Assembly: GCA_937988695.1 (NCBI GenBank)
Contig: CALKHM010000104.1
Span: forward strand, 1-64,000
DNA from: an uncultured Microbacterium sp.
Lineage (GTDB): Bacteria; Actinomycetota; Actinomycetes; Actinomycetales; Microbacteriaceae
Reading direction: 5' to 3'
Length of the DNA stretch: 64,000 nt
Shown here piece after piece: positions 1 through 11,671 of this stretch. Each line of letters opens with the position of its first letter. The stretch's first letter is position 1. A program made the translations under genes and the position numbers. The notes under the pieces are model-generated. The model worked only from the letters and a program-made list of their open reading frames with translations, was not told the DNA's origin and did no database searches.

Positions 1-70
1 GGCGCTCTGGCTCAGGCGCTCTGGCTCAGGCGCTCTGGCTCAGGCGCTCTGGCTCAGGCGCTCTGGCTCC
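1..70. repeat. 14-bp tandem repeat, five copies
   Basis: Five head-to-tail copies of GGCGCTCTGGCTCA fill the first 70 bases; the last copy ends in C instead of A. The array forms the 3' end of the copper-protein gene on the minus strand, whose TGA stop (26-28) falls at the end of copy two. Since 14 is not a multiple of three, gain or loss of copies would change the reading frame and length of that protein's tail. The array may extend beyond the window edge. Confidence 0.95.
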
Positions 71-418
71 CGCCATGCGCTCGCAGCTCGCCGCACAATG
101 CTCGCAAATCTCGGCACACTGCTGCATGGTCTGATCGTCCGGGCCCAGCCGTCGGCACTGCTCGGCGCAGGCGCGGCAGATAGCAGCGCAGGCGCGGCAC
201 GTCTCGACATGCTGATGCGTCCCGAGCAGCATGGCGTTAGCGCTCGTCTCGCAGATGCGCGCGCACGTGAACAGGAGGGCGATGTGCTCCTGCTCGGCAT
301 GCTTGCCACCAAGCATCAGGCAGTGTTGTACCGTCTCGAGGCAGATGGCGTAGCAACTGAGGCACTCCTGGATACACTGACGCATCTCCTGGGACAGCGT
401 CACTCCGGCATGGGGCAT
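26..418 (-). CDS. Four-helix-bundle copper-binding protein (DUF326/Csp-like)
   Basis: A 130-residue protein with 16 cysteines spaced along predicted helices (motifs such as CIQECLSC, CRACAAICRACAEQC, CAEICEHCAASC). This is the pattern of the DUF326/Csp copper-storage family, whose four-helix bundles bind many Cu(I) ions through inward-facing Cys. No twin-arginine or Sec signal is visible, so a cytosolic (Csp3-like) store is likely. The start at 418 is preferred because AGGAGG lies at about 423-428, six bases upstream; the frame remains open to 529 without support. The last residues are encoded by the 14-bp tandem repeat. A decayed homologue lies at 58766-58981. Confidence 0.85.
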   Translation of the reverse strand: MPHAGVTLSQEMRQCIQECLSCYAICLETVQHCLMLGGKHAEQEHIALLFTCARICETSANAMLLGTHQHVETCRACAAICRACAEQCRRLGPDDQTMQQCAEICEHCAASCERMAGARAPEPERLSQSA

Positions 419-861
419 GTGATCCTCCTGAAACGTGTGGTGACCACGCGGGCTCGTCGCCCGGCCGGACTCCTGGACCGGCGTGCCGCACGCCTGCACG
501 TTCCGGGCCCTGGCTTTATGGGGCATCAAGCGTCGTTCTCGGGTTCAATCCACTCCGTCGTGCTGTGTTGAATGGCCGTCATGCCCGCAGTTTCTCGCGC
601 CGAGGCCCGGTGCGAGCTCCAGCTCGTGGCCGGCACATTCTGCTGTGGCGCTGTGCGCCTCGAAGTAGCGAAGTATAGGGGGATCCCCTACCGGTCACCG
701 GGTTCCAGCCCGATTGCCAGCTGCTTTTATTTTCCGTAAACTGACGAGCGACCCGGAGCTGTCCCCGGGAGACGGCGCGCCGCAGCCGAGCGAGCCACGG
801 TAGAGCCGGGCCAGCGCGCGGCGCGAGACTCGAAATGCGAGACGCCGGAGGTGGTATCGTG
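419..861. other. Intergenic region between divergent genes
   Basis: About 440 bases separate the copper-protein start from the UbiB-like gene. No convincing gene is seen. A perfect GGGGATCCCC palindrome lies at 679-688 and could be an operator or simply chance. The direct-repeat promoter element found elsewhere in the window is absent here. Confidence 0.5.
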
Positions 862-2523
862 ATGGATGGATCCGCAGTGCCGGCGGTGCGGCCGCCGAGC
901 GCTGAACGGCGCGCCACGTCGGATGTCGGCGGTGCCGGCGTAGCGGCGACACTGCGTTCGGCGCCCCGGTTGAGCCGCATCCTGCGGGTGCTCGCGCGCC
1001 ACGGCTTCGTTGGCGCCGTGCGCGGCGAGCGACACTGGCCCTCCCCGGCGCAGGCACGCGAGGCGCTGGAGGAGCTCGGCGTCGTCTTCCTCAAGTTCGG
1101 TCAGGTGCTGGCCCTGCGGCGGGACCTCCTGCCGCCGGCGTACATCGACGAGCTGGAGCGGCTCCACGACCGGCTCCCGCCGATGCCGGACGCCGAGGTC
1201 CGCGCCACCATCGAGACGGAGCTCGGCAGAGCGGTCGAGGAGTTGTTCGGCACCTTCGAGCTCGAGCCGCTCGCCGCGGCGACCATCGCGCAGGTGCACG
1301 TAGCGACGCTCCTCGACGGCCGGCCCGTCGTCGTCAAGGTGCGCCGCGGCGGCCTGTCGGAGCGGATCGCGGAGGACACCGCCGCGCTCGCCTATCTGGC
1401 GGCGCTCGCCGAGCAGTTGGCGCCGCGCCTGCGCGCGTTCGACCTCGTCGGGATGGTGCGCGAGTTCCGCGAGAGCCTGCACCGTGAGACCGACCTCAGC
1501 CGTGAGGGACAGACGATTCGCCGTTTCCGCGCCGCGCTGGCGGACGTGGACGGCGTGTGGATCCCGGACGTCGTGCCGGAGCGCACGACGCGCGCGGTGC
1601 TGACGCTGGAGCACTCGCCGGGGATCCGCATCGACCGGTACGGGGAGGCGCATCCGGCGGCGCGGCCGACGCTGGCACGGCAGCTCGCCACGCTGGTACT
1701 CCACCAGGTGTTCGAGACCGGGCTGTTCCATGCCGACCCTCACCCCGGCAACGTCTTCGTGCTGCCTGATGGGCGGCTCTGCCTGCACGACTTCGGCATG
1801 ATCGGAGAGCTGGACGAGCCACTGCGGGAAGGGCTCACGCAACTCCTGGACGCCGTCGTGCGCGGCGACGCGCGGGCCGCGACGGACGCGTACCTGGAGC
1901 TGGGGCTCGTCGGCGAGGACATCGACCGGTCGGCGCTCGAGGCCGATCTGGCGGCACTGCTGCGCGAGGTCCGGGAGCGGCCGCTGGCCGAGATCTCGGT
2001 GGGGGATGCGCTCGCGTCGCTCCTGCGGGTCGGGAGCCAGCATAGCGTGCGGAACCCGGGAGAGCTGCTCCTGCTCGCGCGGGCCTTCCTCATCGCCGAG
2101 GCGGTCATGCGCCGGCTCGACCCGGATCTCGACGTGCTCGAGATCTTCCGCGGCGAGGCCGCGCGGCTCACCCTGCGGCGGTACTCGCCGGAGCGGCTGC
2201 TCCGGGACGGCCGGCGACTCACACGCGACCTCGAGCGCGTGATGCGCGAGGCGCCGGCCGACGCACGTCGCGCCCTCCGGCGCGTTGCCGACGGCGACCT
2301 GGGTAGGGTGCACGCGCCGGAGCTCACCGCGCTCGGGCAGCGAATGAGCCGGAACCTCGAGCGGCTCACGGGTGCGGTCGCGTCCGCGGCACTCATCGTT
2401 GCTGGCGCCATGCTCGTGATGGTGGAGGGCTGGCACCGCGTCGCCGGCGACGTGCTACTCGTCGTGGGTGTGTTGGGGACCGTCGTCACCGCCATCGGCG
2501 CCCTACGAAGACCGCGCTCGTGA
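862..2523 (+). CDS. ABC1/UbiB family atypical kinase
   Basis: A 553-residue member of the AarF/ABC1/UbiB family, ATPases/kinases that assist ubiquinone biosynthesis or related lipid handling at the membrane. The family KxGQ motif is present in FLKFGQVLALRRDLLPP, followed by the VVVKV lysine strand, the HADPHPGN catalytic loop and the metal-binding DFG in LHDFGMIGEL. Two hydrophobic segments close the protein, as in UbiB. ATG 862 is preferred over 835 because GGAGGTGG lies at 847-854. No quinone genes are adjacent, so the substrate is unknown. It lies 117 bases upstream of the two-component regulator and may be co-transcribed with it. Confidence 0.9.
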   Translation: MDGSAVPAVRPPSAERRATSDVGGAGVAATLRSAPRLSRILRVLARHGFVGAVRGERHWPSPAQAREALEELGVVFLKFGQVLALRRDLLPPAYIDELERLHDRLPPMPDAEVRATIETELGRAVEELFGTFELEPLAAATIAQVHVATLLDGRPVVVKVRRGGLSERIAEDTAALAYLAALAEQLAPRLRAFDLVGMVREFRESLHRETDLSREGQTIRRFRAALADVDGVWIPDVVPERTTRAVLTLEHSPGIRIDRYGEAHPAARPTLARQLATLVLHQVFETGLFHADPHPGNVFVLPDGRLCLHDFGMIGELDEPLREGLTQLLDAVVRGDARAATDAYLELGLVGEDIDRSALEADLAALLREVRERPLAEISVGDALASLLRVGSQHSVRNPGELLLLARAFLIAEAVMRRLDPDLDVLEIFRGEAARLTLRRYSPERLLRDGRRLTRDLERVMREAPADARRALRRVADGDLGRVHAPELTALGQRMSRNLERLTGAVASAALIVAGAMLVMVEGWHRVAGDVLLVVGVLGTVVTAIGALRRPRS

Positions 2524-2640
2524 CGGGCGGCGATAAGGAGGAGCATCAGGTGTACGCAAGCGAGCCGCTGAGCAGGTCGCTGAGCAAGCCGACGTGGCCG
2601 TCGCGCCCGCCCACGAGATCATCGAAAGGAGGAGAATGAC

Positions 2641-3315
2641 GTGTCCCGCATCCTTGTAATCGACGACGACCCGACCGTGACCAGCGTGCTGAAGCGCGGA
2701 CTGGCCTACGAGGGGTTCACCGTGGACACGGCCGGTACCGGCGCTCAGGGACTCGCTATCGCGCGCGATCACGTACCCGACCTCGTGATCCTCGACGTCA
2801 TGCTGCCGGGCCTCGACGGCTTCGAGGTGCTCGAGCGGCTCCGGAGCGCCGACGCTGAGTTCCCGGTCATGATGCTGACGGCGCGCGACGGGCCGGCGGA
2901 CCAGGTGCGTGGTCTGGACGGGGGAGCGGACGATTACGTCGTCAAGCCGTTCACCCTCGACGTGCTCGTGGCGCGCGTCAGGGCGCTCCTCCGCCGCCGG
3001 GAGCAGGATGCTCCGGAGGTGCTTCGCTTCACCGATCTGAGTCTCGACACCGGCACGCGGCGCGCGTGCCGGATCACGCGCGACATCGAGCTCACGGCCA
3101 CGGAGTACGAGGTGCTACGCCAGTTCCTCCTCCATCCGCGCCGCGTGCTGCCCAAGCACTTTCTCATGGACCGCGTCTGGGGTTACGACATGAAGGGGAG
3201 CTCGAACGTGCTCGAGGTCTACGTCAAGCAGCTCCGCCAGAAGCTGGAGGCCAACGGCGAGCCGCGGCTCATCCACACCTTCCGCGGCGCGGGGTACGTG
3301 CTGCGCGAGGAATGA
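2641..3315 (+). CDS. OmpR/PhoB-family response regulator
   Basis: A 224-residue two-domain regulator. The receiver domain (about 1-118) has the acidic pocket IDDD, phosphoacceptor D52 in ILDVMLPG, T80 and K102 (VVKPF). A winged-helix DNA-binding domain follows (about 125-222), ending with VYVKQLRQKLE and the wing IHTFRGAGYVL. Translation starts at GTG 2641 behind AAAGGAGGAG. The sensor kinase gene follows after 43 bases. It is the only OmpR-type regulator seen in the window, and the first of eleven 11-bp direct-repeat promoters lies just downstream, so I infer it may be the activator of that set. Family members bind tandem 11-bp repeats; its actual targets are unproven. Confidence 0.95.
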   Translation: MSRILVIDDDPTVTSVLKRGLAYEGFTVDTAGTGAQGLAIARDHVPDLVILDVMLPGLDGFEVLERLRSADAEFPVMMLTARDGPADQVRGLDGGADDYVVKPFTLDVLVARVRALLRRREQDAPEVLRFTDLSLDTGTRRACRITRDIELTATEYEVLRQFLLHPRRVLPKHFLMDRVWGYDMKGSSNVLEVYVKQLRQKLEANGEPRLIHTFRGAGYVLREE

Positions 3316-3358
3316 GGAGCGGAAGCAGCGCGCCACGAGCGAACCGTTCGGTGAGCCA

Positions 3359-4792
3359 GTGACGATGTCGTTGCGGCTGCGACTGGCGCTCTGGTGCAGC
3401 GCCCTTACGGGGGCGGTCGTGGTCCTCGTCTGCTTCTACAGCTACGCCGTCCACAGTCGGGCGCACTACGACGAGTTGGACGCCACGCTGTGGAGCGTCA
3501 CCCGCCATGTCGCCGGAGAGCTCGGCGCCGCCGGCACCGACGTCGAGCGCGCCCGGATCCTCGCGAGCGCCCGCCGGCTCGGCACGGAGGTCCGTATCTA
3601 CGGCCTGGATGGCCGACGGCACACGCTCCTGCCGATGCCGCCGGTGGTAGACGTGGACGTCCACGCGGTGCTCGCCGGGCCACCGCACCCAGCCTATCCG
3701 GCCGTCGCCGCGCTCGCCCCCGCCCTCCACCCACCGGAGCACAGACCGGGCGCCTTCGGGCTCCTGCGAGGCACCGACGGGGCGCGGTGGCGCGTGTTCG
3801 TCCTGCCGGACACGACGCTGGAGGGGACGCCGCACTATCTGGCGACGGCGCTCCCGCTCGCCCACCTCGACGCCTCGGTCCGGCAGTTCGCCCGCCTGAT
3901 GGTTGTCATGGCCGTCCTCGGGTGCGCGCTCACCTTCGTGGCGGGCTGGCTCGTCGCCGGCCGGGCGCTCCGCCCGGTCGCGGTCCTCACCGAGACCGCG
4001 CACCGGATCGCGCAGTCGCGCGTCTTCTCACAGCGCGTGGCCGTCGGCGACCCGCACGACGAGCTGAGTCGGCTCGCCACGACGTTCAACGAGATGCTGG
4101 CCAGCCTGGAGCAGGCGTACGCCGCCCAGCAGCGCTTCGTCTCCGACGCCTCGCACGAGCTCAGGGCGCCCATCACGGTCATCCAGGCTAACCTGGAGCT
4201 CCTGAAGCGCCATGCCGCGATGCCAGCGCCGGAGCGGGAGCAAGCGGTGGCCGAGGCTTACCAGGAATCGGCGCGGCTTGCCCGTCTGGTCGCGGACCTC
4301 CTGGCGCTCGCCCGGGCCGACGCGGGCGTACCGATGCGCCGCCAGCGGGTGGAGCTCGACCGGGTGCTGATGACTGTCCTCGGCGAGGCACGGCACCTCA
4401 CACGCGACCACCGGTTCGAGGTCGAGGCGATCGAGCCGGTGATCGTCGAGGGCGACCCGGACCGACTCAAGCAGCTCCTCCTCATCCCGATCGACAACGC
4501 GCTCCGCTACACGCCGGCGAGCGGGCGCGTCGGCGTCGCACTCCGCCGGCGGCGAGGCGTCGTCGAGATCAGCATCCGGGACACCGGCATCGGGATTGCC
4601 GCCGAAGACCTGCCGCACGTCTTCGAGCGCTTCTACCGCGCCGACCCGGCCCGCACGCGCGATCCCGGCGGCACCGGCCTCGGTCTCGGCATCGCCCGCT
4701 GGATCGCCGTGCAGCACGGCGGCGTGATCGACCTGACGAGCGCACCGGGACAGGGGACGACGGTCAGCATCCGGCTCCCGGTAGTCACGTGA
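3359..4792 (+). CDS. Membrane sensor histidine kinase
   Basis: A 477-residue transmembrane sensor kinase, partner of the preceding regulator. Membrane segments lie at about 13-33 and 177-200, enclosing a periplasmic sensor of roughly 140 residues that matches no domain I recognise. HAMP follows (about 200-252), then the H-box FVSDASHELRAPIT with H266, N-box N380, G1 box DTGIG (408-412), F-box and G2 box GTGLGLG (438-444). Starts are GTG 3359 or ATG 3365; no strong ribosome site decides. The signal sensed cannot be read from sequence. If this pair governs the repeat-box promoters, a redox, energy or envelope signal would fit the target genes. Confidence 0.93.
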   Translation: MTMSLRLRLALWCSALTGAVVVLVCFYSYAVHSRAHYDELDATLWSVTRHVAGELGAAGTDVERARILASARRLGTEVRIYGLDGRRHTLLPMPPVVDVDVHAVLAGPPHPAYPAVAALAPALHPPEHRPGAFGLLRGTDGARWRVFVLPDTTLEGTPHYLATALPLAHLDASVRQFARLMVVMAVLGCALTFVAGWLVAGRALRPVAVLTETAHRIAQSRVFSQRVAVGDPHDELSRLATTFNEMLASLEQAYAAQQRFVSDASHELRAPITVIQANLELLKRHAAMPAPEREQAVAEAYQESARLARLVADLLALARADAGVPMRRQRVELDRVLMTVLGEARHLTRDHRFEVEAIEPVIVEGDPDRLKQLLLIPIDNALRYTPASGRVGVALRRRRGVVEISIRDTGIGIAAEDLPHVFERFYRADPARTRDPGGTGLGLGIARWIAVQHGGVIDLTSAPGQGTTVSIRLPVVT

Positions 4793-4859
4793 CGGCGGAC
4801 TGGGCCACGCCCGGGCCGCGACCGCACGATCCCCCACGGGCCGCGACGGCAGAACGGCC

Positions 4860-4902
4860 TTCAGTGCCCCTTCAGCGTGCATTCAGCGTGAGAGTGGACC
4901 TT
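4860..4902 (+). promoter_or_regulatory. 11-bp triple-repeat activator box and -10, upstream of GAPDH
   Basis: TTCAG occurs at 4860, 4871 and 4882, exactly 11 bp apart. After 10 bp follows GACCTT at 4897-4902, a -10-like hexamer with A at position 2 and T at position 6. There is no recognisable -35, as expected for an activator-dependent (PhoB-like) promoter. The GAPDH start is about 57 bases downstream, and the + strand genes to 10979 could be read from here. Confidence 0.75.
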
Positions 4903-4958
4903 TCGCCCTTCGACGGGCCGCCACCCGCACAGCCCGCCCACCCTTCGGCAGGAGCAGG

Positions 4959-6227
4959 ATGATGGCAGAGAAACCCAGAGCCCGGGTCGCCGTGAACGGC
5001 TACGGCGTGATCGGCAAGCGCGTGGCCGACGCGGTCGCGCTGCAGGATGACATGGAGTTGGTCGGCGTCGCCGACGTCGTCTCCGACTACCGCATCCGCG
5101 TCGCCGTCGAGCGCGGCTACCCGATCTACGCGGCCGCCGACGAGGCGCGCCCCGTCATGGAGGCGGTCGGCATCCCGGTCGCCGGCTCGCTCGACGACCT
5201 GCTCGGCCAGGTTGACGTTGTGCTGGACTGCACTCCGAAGAAGGTCGGTGCCGAGAACCGCCCCCGCTATCAGGCCGCCGGGGTGAAGTCGATCTGGCAG
5301 GGCGGCGAGAAGCACGAGGTGGCCGGCTACTCCTTCGTCGCCCAGGTGAACTACGAGGGGGCGCTCGGCCGCGACTCGGCGCGCGTGGTGTCGTGCAACA
5401 CGACCGCGCTCTCCCGCGTGCTCCACGCGCTGCACCGCCACGGCTGGGTGAAGCGCGCCCGGGCGGTGCTGCTCCGCCGCGGCACCGATCCGTGGGAGTC
5501 GCACCTGAACGGGATGATCAACACCGTCATCCCCGAGACGAAGGTGCCGAGCCACCAGGGCCCCGACGCGCAGACGGTGATCCCCGACCTCGACATCACG
5601 ACGATGGCCGGCGCCGGGCCCTACAACCTGAGCCACATCCACTTCGCGATGGTAGAAACGACGCGGCCGGTGAGTCTCGACGAGTTGCGAGACGCGCTCT
5701 GGGACGAGCCGCGCATCGCCTTCGTGCGCAGCGGCGACGGACTGGTGGCGCTCAACAGCGTGGTCGAGCTCATGCGCGACCTCGGCCGCCCGCGCGGCGA
5801 CATGTGGGAGGTAGCCGTCTGGGAGGACGCGCTCGCCGCCGACGAACGCGAGGTCTATCTCACCTTCCAGGTGCACAACGAGTCGATCGTCGTGCCGGAG
5901 ACCGTGGACTGCATCCGTGCGCTCACCGGCCTCGAGCGCGACGGGGCGACGTCGATCGCGAAGACCGACGCAGCGCTGGGGATCACGAAGGCGTTCCTGC
6001 CGCGCACCACGCAGCCCGTGGCGCACGTCATGGGCGCGGGTGTGGCGCACCCCGAGATCCCCGCAGTGCGCGAGCGGCGCGCGGCATTCATGGAGGTCGG
6101 CTTCAAGGGCTCGGAGGAGCCCACGGATCCGGAGCCCGCCCCGGAGCCGCGCTCCTCGTCGGCCCACCCCTCGGCGCGGCGCTCCACGGCGGACCAGTCC
6201 GCCGGCACACCCGACGGGAAGGCGTGA
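4959..6227 (+). CDS. Archaeal-type (class II) glyceraldehyde-3-phosphate dehydrogenase
   Basis: A 422-residue enzyme of the type II, archaeal-like GAPDH family (NAD(P)-dependent, phosphorylating), interconverting glyceraldehyde 3-phosphate and 1,3-bisphosphoglycerate. The nucleotide loop is VNGYGVIGKRVADAV (12-26), the catalytic Cys is C146 in VVSCNTTAL, and the family signature VPSHQGPDAQTV is at about 196-207. It is unrelated in detail to ordinary bacterial GapA. The last ~75 residues form a Pro/Ser/Arg-rich tail beyond the usual family length (about 340). Two ATGs (4959, 4962) sit behind AGGAG at 4950-4954. It is preceded by a repeat-box promoter and followed by the Cu-type ATPase and aldolase. 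Confidence 0.92.
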   Translation: MMAEKPRARVAVNGYGVIGKRVADAVALQDDMELVGVADVVSDYRIRVAVERGYPIYAAADEARPVMEAVGIPVAGSLDDLLGQVDVVLDCTPKKVGAENRPRYQAAGVKSIWQGGEKHEVAGYSFVAQVNYEGALGRDSARVVSCNTTALSRVLHALHRHGWVKRARAVLLRRGTDPWESHLNGMINTVIPETKVPSHQGPDAQTVIPDLDITTMAGAGPYNLSHIHFAMVETTRPVSLDELRDALWDEPRIAFVRSGDGLVALNSVVELMRDLGRPRGDMWEVAVWEDALAADEREVYLTFQVHNESIVVPETVDCIRALTGLERDGATSIAKTDAALGITKAFLPRTTQPVAHVMGAGVAHPEIPAVRERRAAFMEVGFKGSEEPTDPEPAPEPRSSSAHPSARRSTADQSAGTPDGKA

Positions 6228-6286
6228 CCGCCATCCATCGCTGCGGCAGTCGCCGCCGCACGTGTCACAGAACGAGGTGAGACAGA

Positions 6287-8827
<2,541 letters not shown>

Positions 8828-8907
8828 GCGCGCCCCCGCATGAGGGAGCGAGAGGCACCGGTCGGGAGCGCGAGGCCTAATGAGAGAAGTCACCGAAAGG
8901 AGTCACG

Positions 8908-9972
8908 ATGCAGATGGCCATGGCAGGCACGATCGGCACACTCGTCGCACACGGCAAGGGCATCCTCGCGGCCGACGAGAGCCAGGCCACGATAAGGAGG
9001 CGCTTCGAACCGTATGAGATCGAGCCCACTACGGAGAACCAACGCCGCTACCGGCAGATGCTGTTCACGACGCCGGGGCTGGCGGAGTATATCTCCGGTG
9101 TGATCCTGTACGATGAAACGCTGCGGCAGCACGCCGACGACGGCCGGTCGTTCGTCGCTCTCCTCGCCGCGAATGGGATCGTCCCGGGAGTCAAGGTGGA
9201 CGCGGGCACCAGGCCGCTGGCCGGAGCGCCGGGTGAGTCGATCACCGAGGGACTCGATGGCCTGCGCGCGCGACTGGAGGAGTACAGGACTCTCGGTGCC
9301 CGCTTCGCCAAGTGGCGCGCCGTGATTACGATCGGCGACGGTCGTCCGAGCAGCTACTGCCTCGACACGAACTCGCATGCCCTCGCCCGGTACACTGCAC
9401 TATGTCAGGAGGCCGGGCTGGTTCCGATCGTCGAGCCGGAGGTCCTCATGGATGGCACGCATTCACTGGAGCGGAGCTTCGAGGTCGCGGAGGCGACGCT
9501 GGAGCGCGTCTTCGCCGCGCTCCGGTCCCAGCGCGTGGCCCTCGAGCATCTCCTCCTCAAGCCCAGCATGGTGGTACCCGGCGTCGACAGCCCGGACCAG
9601 GCTGGCATACAGGACGTGGCCGAGGCGACCGTGCGTTGCCTGCGGCGGGCCGTGCCCGCGGCCGTGCCGGGCATCGTCTTCCTCTCCGGCGGGCAGGACG
9701 CGCTGCTCGCCACCGCGCACCTGAACGCCATGAACGCCATGCCGGCCGTGCATCCGCCGGCGGTGCATCCATGGCCGCTCAGCTTCTCCTTCGCACGGGC
9801 GCTGCAGGGGCCAGCGCTGGACGCCTGGCGAGGTGAGCCGCGCAACGTTCCGGCGGGACAGCGCGCGTTCCGTCACCGCGCCCGCTGCAACAGCGCGGCA
9901 AGCGAGGGCCGGTACTCGCCAGAGATGGAGGACCCGGCCGCGGGTACGTTCGTCGAGCAGGTCCGAGGATGA
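8908..9972 (+). CDS. Class I fructose-bisphosphate aldolase
   Basis: A 354-residue Schiff-base aldolase cleaving fructose 1,6-bisphosphate to triose phosphates (glycolysis/gluconeogenesis). The signature GKGILAADES is at 16-25, the catalytic Schiff-base lysine is K218 in LEHLLLKPSMV, with supporting K135 (ARFAKWRAV) and the acidic VPIVEPEVL strand. Length and order match the eukaryote-like class I family. ATG 8908 is behind AAAGGAGTCACG. Its stop overlaps the next gene's ATG by four bases (ATGA), so the UspA gene is translationally coupled. With GAPDH two genes upstream, the group makes a triose-phosphate module. Confidence 0.95.
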   Translation: MQMAMAGTIGTLVAHGKGILAADESQATIRRRFEPYEIEPTTENQRRYRQMLFTTPGLAEYISGVILYDETLRQHADDGRSFVALLAANGIVPGVKVDAGTRPLAGAPGESITEGLDGLRARLEEYRTLGARFAKWRAVITIGDGRPSSYCLDTNSHALARYTALCQEAGLVPIVEPEVLMDGTHSLERSFEVAEATLERVFAALRSQRVALEHLLLKPSMVVPGVDSPDQAGIQDVAEATVRCLRRAVPAAVPGIVFLSGGQDALLATAHLNAMNAMPAVHPPAVHPWPLSFSFARALQGPALDAWRGEPRNVPAGQRAFRHRARCNSAASEGRYSPEMEDPAAGTFVEQVRG

Positions 9973-10979
9973 CGAGGACTACTGCCGCACTCACAACCAC
10001 CACCACGGACGAGACACACGTGTACACCAAGCTACTGGTCCCCCTCGACGGCTCCTCGTACAGCGAGCGCGCCCTTCCCGTGGCGCTCGCGCTGGCCCGC
10101 CGGTCGGCCGCAGAGATCGATCTCGTGCACATCCACGATCTACCCATGGTGTCCGGCCCAGCCCCGAGGTACGACACGCGGTTCGACGCCGAGATGCGGG
10201 AGGCGATGCGCGCGGAGCTGGAGGCCGTGGCGGAGCGGCTCCGGCAGGAGACGGACGTGCCGCTTCGGACGACCTTCCTGGACGGGCCCGTCGCGCCGAC
10301 GCTCGCGGCATACGCGGCCAACCACCTGCCGCCGCTGATCGTCATGACGACGCACGGCCGCGGCGGCTTGAGCCGCCTCTGGCTCGGCAGCGTGGCCGAT
10401 GCGCTCGTCCGGAACACTGGCGTGCCGGTGCTGCTCGTCCGGGGCGAGGGGGAGCCGCCGACCGACGTTGCGGCGCCCGTCTTCCGTCACGTGCTCGTAC
10501 CGCTCGACGGCTCCGAGCGCGCCGAGGCGGTGCTCGAGCACGCCGTACGCCTCGGCGCGCCCCGCGCGGCGACGTACACGCTGCTCACCGTCGTGGCGCC
10601 GCGCCTGATGTTCGCGCGCTCGTATCCGCGCATGAGGACACCGCCAGTCGACCAGGACGACCTCGAGCCGCGCCTGGCCGAGGCGCAGGCTTACCTCGAT
10701 CGCGTTGCCGGGGAGCTGCGGCGCTCGGGTGCAACGGTGGCGACCCGGGTGATGGTGAACCTGCAAACGGCACAGGGCATCCTCGAGGCCGCGGCTTCAG
10801 AGGGCGCCGATCTCATCGCGCTGGCCACGCGCGGCCGCGGCGCGGTCCCGCGCCTCATGCTCGGCAGCGTCGCGGACAAGGTCGTGCGTGGTGCGGAAAC
10901 GCCCGTTCTGGTGATTCGACCGATGGACATGGAGCCGGAGTTGGCACCACCGGGCCCGGACGAACAGGGGGGAGGGTGA
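9969..10979 (+). CDS. Tandem-domain universal stress protein
   Basis: A 336-residue protein made of two UspA domains (about 20-160 and 175-325). Each has the ATP-binding G-x2-G-x9-G-S pattern: THGRGGLSRLWLGS and TRGRGAVPRLMLGS. Tandem UspA proteins bind ATP and accumulate in energy limitation or hypoxia. ATG 9969 overlaps the aldolase stop; GTG 10021 would remove the Thr-rich leader (TTAALTTTTTDET) and is a possible alternative start. It converges with the small membrane protein gene at 10991. Confidence 0.93.
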   Translation: MTRTTAALTTTTTDETHVYTKLLVPLDGSSYSERALPVALALARRSAAEIDLVHIHDLPMVSGPAPRYDTRFDAEMREAMRAELEAVAERLRQETDVPLRTTFLDGPVAPTLAAYAANHLPPLIVMTTHGRGGLSRLWLGSVADALVRNTGVPVLLVRGEGEPPTDVAAPVFRHVLVPLDGSERAEAVLEHAVRLGAPRAATYTLLTVVAPRLMFARSYPRMRTPPVDQDDLEPRLAEAQAYLDRVAGELRRSGATVATRVMVNLQTAQGILEAAASEGADLIALATRGRGAVPRLMLGSVADKVVRGAETPVLVIRPMDMEPELAPPGPDEQGGG

Positions 10980-10990
10980 GCATCACAGCG

Positions 10991-11332
10991 TCATGCGCCG
11001 ATCATGCGCGTGACGATGAGGCCGGCGACGACGAGCAGTGCGATCCAGCACGACCAGTACAACGCCTCATACCACCACACGCGTTCGGAGCCGTCCTCGT
11101 GCTCGAGCCGGTGGCGCTCGCGCATGCCCCACGCGTGGAGCACCGCCCCGGCGATCACGAGGACGACGGCGTAGCGCCCGACGTACGCGGCGATGAGGGC
11201 CCCGACGCCGGCACCGAGAACGGCAGCCCCGGTGATGGAGACGAGTTCGGCACGCTTCAACCGCGCCCGCTGGCGCTCGGTCTCCACGCCACCCGCGGCG
11301 GGCGATGAGGGGATCCCGGCCTCCACGTGCAT
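10991..11332 (-). CDS. Small two-helix membrane protein
   Basis: A 113-residue protein of unknown function. An N-terminal Arg/Glu-rich stretch is followed by two hydrophobic regions (about 32-65, containing GAAVLGAGVGALIAAYVG, and 85-110, containing ALYWSCWIALLVVAGLIV). ATG 11332 lies two bases after the stop of the preceding 77-residue gene (TGACGATG), which suggests coupled translation and supports this start over an upstream one. No family recognised. Confidence 0.6.
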   Translation of the reverse strand: MHVEAGIPSSPAAGGVETERQRARLKRAELVSITGAAVLGAGVGALIAAYVGRYAVVLVIAGAVLHAWGMRERHRLEHEDGSERVWWYEALYWSCWIALLVVAGLIVTRMIGA

Positions 11333-11334
11333 CG

Positions 11335-11568
11335 TCAGCCGATGAACAGGTGGCCCAACCCCACGTACTCGGAGGCGGCGTACTCCTCGAACACACACCC
11401 ATAGGGCGACGCTGCAGCTGGTGCCGCTCGGTCAGGTGCCGTCGGACGTGGGTCGGCCGGGACGTCACGGGGTGCACCGCCCGTTGCCCGCGGTGAGGAG
11501 GCGACGGCGCCCGTGGTCGGGAGGTGTCCGGCAGCGACCCAGGACGGACGAGTTATGAACGTGGTCAT
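11335..11568 (-). CDS. Hypothetical 77-residue protein
   Basis: A short protein beginning MTTFITRPSWVAAGHLP, then a Pro/Ala/Arg-rich linker and an ordered-looking end YGCVFEEYAASEYVGLGHLF. No known domain is recognised. The start at 11568 is supported by GGAGGTTCAC directly upstream (GGAGG at about 11573-11577). The stop is two bases from the next start, so it pairs with the small membrane protein, and both follow the site-2 protease on the same strand. Confidence 0.5.
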   Translation of the reverse strand: MTTFITRPSWVAAGHLPTTGAVASSPRATGGAPRDVPADPRPTAPDRAAPAAASPYGCVFEEYAASEYVGLGHLFIG

Positions 11569-11671
11569 GTGAACCTCCGATGTCGTGACGTCATGGGACA
11601 ACCGTCTGCCATCTTGCCCGGTACACCTCTGCTCCCGACGGCGGCGGCCACACTCGTGAGCGGTGCCGATC

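Noticed and set aside
2561..2585. CCGCTGAGCAGGTCGCTGAGC upstream of the response regulator as a twelfth repeat box
   Set aside because: Only two CTGAG words, spaced 12 bp not 11, and the orientation would face away from the regulator gene.
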